A program made the translations under genes and the position numbers. Shown here in pieces: positions 5,706-6,212 of a DNA stretch of 6,212 nucleotides. The stretch is taken from contig JAHENU010000096.1 of the NCBI GenBank assembly GCA_018609855.1, positions 1 to 6,212 of the forward strand, written 5' to 3'. Under the pieces are notes generated by a model. That model was not told the DNA's origin and did no database searches. It was given only the letters and a program-made list of their open reading frames with translations. Position 1 is the stretch's first letter, and every line of letters begins with the position of its first letter. Source of the stretch: Candidatus Nanohaloarchaea archaeon (lineage in GTDB: Archaea > Nanohalarchaeota > Nanosalinia > Nanosalinales > JAHENU01).

Positions 5706-6212
5706 CTATTCGGCAGTTTGTACGAAATTGTTTCTTAATGTCTGTTCTATTTGCTCCCGGTGCCAGTAAACGATTGCAGAGCCAGTGATAATCACTGTAC
5801 CGAGAAACACAACAAGCACCGGTTGTGAGTATGCAATGCCGGCTCCTAAACCATTTAGTAAAAAGAATCCCGGGAGGCGACCAAGGCTCATTATGAATAG
5901 AAATCGCCGATATGTTATAGAAGATAGGCCCACAATAAAACATAAAGCATCATCTGGAAATGCAGGTAATAGGAAGAATAGGAAGAGAGCTATTTGTCCG
6001 CCCGGCCTACTAATATAATCAAATCGATCCAGTAGTTGCGGTTGGATAATTCGCTCAACTAAGCGTTTTCCAAATGATTTTGCTAAACTGAATAATACAA
6101 TAGATCCTATTACTGCGCCAATTAGCGTATACATTGTTCCAGCCAACACACCGAAGAGTAAACCGCCAGCAACAGCCATGACCTGACCTGGAAAAGGAGC
6201 AATGATTACTTG
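5706..6212 (-). CDS. TVP38/TMEM64 family (VTT/DedA-like) membrane protein (5' partial)
   Basis: The frame runs unbroken into the right edge, so the start is outside the window; the ATG at 6179 is internal. The 168 visible residues begin with IAPFPGQVMAVAGG and LLFGVLAG, the signature entry of the VTT domain (P-x-PG followed by a Gly-rich helix), continue through IGAVIGSIVLFSLAKSFGKR (31-50), and reach LLPAFPDDALCFIVGL (81-96) and MSLGRLPG (108-115), the second re-entrant motif with an Asp pair at 87-88. A final helix (about 131-150) ends in a short charged tail. Members are inner-membrane proteins; related eukaryotic and bacterial ones move or scramble lipids, but the archaeal role is not known to me. 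Roughly the N-terminal helix or helices are missing. The stop is one base from that of the convergent DoxX gene. Confidence 0.87.
   Translation of the reverse strand, partial: QVIIAPFPGQVMAVAGGLLFGVLAGTMYTLIGAVIGSIVLFSLAKSFGKRLVERIIQPQLLDRFDYISRPGGQIALFLFFLLPAFPDDALCFIVGLSSITYRRFLFIMSLGRLPGFFLLNGLGAGIAYSQPVLVVFLGTVIITGSAIVYWHREQIEQTLRNNFVQTAE

Noticed and set aside
5533..5943. 136-codon minus-strand open frame
   Set aside because: It spans the DoxX/TVP38-like junction out of frame with both. Those two genes have clear family motifs, so this is a shadow.
6177..6179. ATG at 6179 (minus) as the start of the TVP38-like gene
   Set aside because: The upstream in-frame codons encode the P-x-PG entry motif of the VTT domain, so translation begins beyond the right edge.

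Overview
The window looks archaeal. A PIN-ATPase-KH protein of the archaeal COG1855 type, a PKD-containing surface protein with a VPK-type extracellular domain, and TATA boxes about 26-34 bp upstream of start codons (some fitting leaderless mRNAs) all point that way. The tight packing and moderately AT-rich sequence would suit a small-genome DPANN-like lineage, but that placement is inference from style, not from a marker gene.

Layout, left to right. (1) 2-1354 (+): the 3' part of a membrane-anchored surface protein (PKD domain, Ser/Gly linker, VPK-type domain, one transmembrane helix, acidic helix, Ser/Lys-rich tail); its start lies left of the window. (2) 1403-3232 (+): a complete PIN-ATPase-KH protein with its own TATA box. 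(3) 3233-3874 (-): a V4R-domain protein, convergent with gene 2 and with no base between the two stop codons. (4) 3875-3962: a divergent promoter region with a palindromic TATA box and a second TATA box. (5) 3963-5261 (+): an unrecognised protein whose second half looks like an ATP-grasp fold; two start codons compete. (6) 5279-5704 (+): a DoxX-family membrane protein with an uncertain start. (7) 5706-6212 (-): a TVP38/TMEM64 (VTT/DedA-like) membrane protein, convergent with gene 6 with one base between the stops and cut off by the right edge.

There is no stretch of 300 bases without a gene. I found no tRNA, rRNA, CRISPR array, insertion sequence or long repeat. The genes do not form an obvious single pathway. 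Three of the six encode membrane proteins. The PIN-ATPase-KH protein is a predicted RNA-acting ATPase/nuclease, and the V4R protein and the ATP-grasp-like protein share a divergent promoter region and may be co-regulated. The points most worth checking are the tail architecture of gene 1, the ATP-grasp-like orphan with its two starts, and the mismatch between promoter position and reading frame at the start of the DoxX gene.
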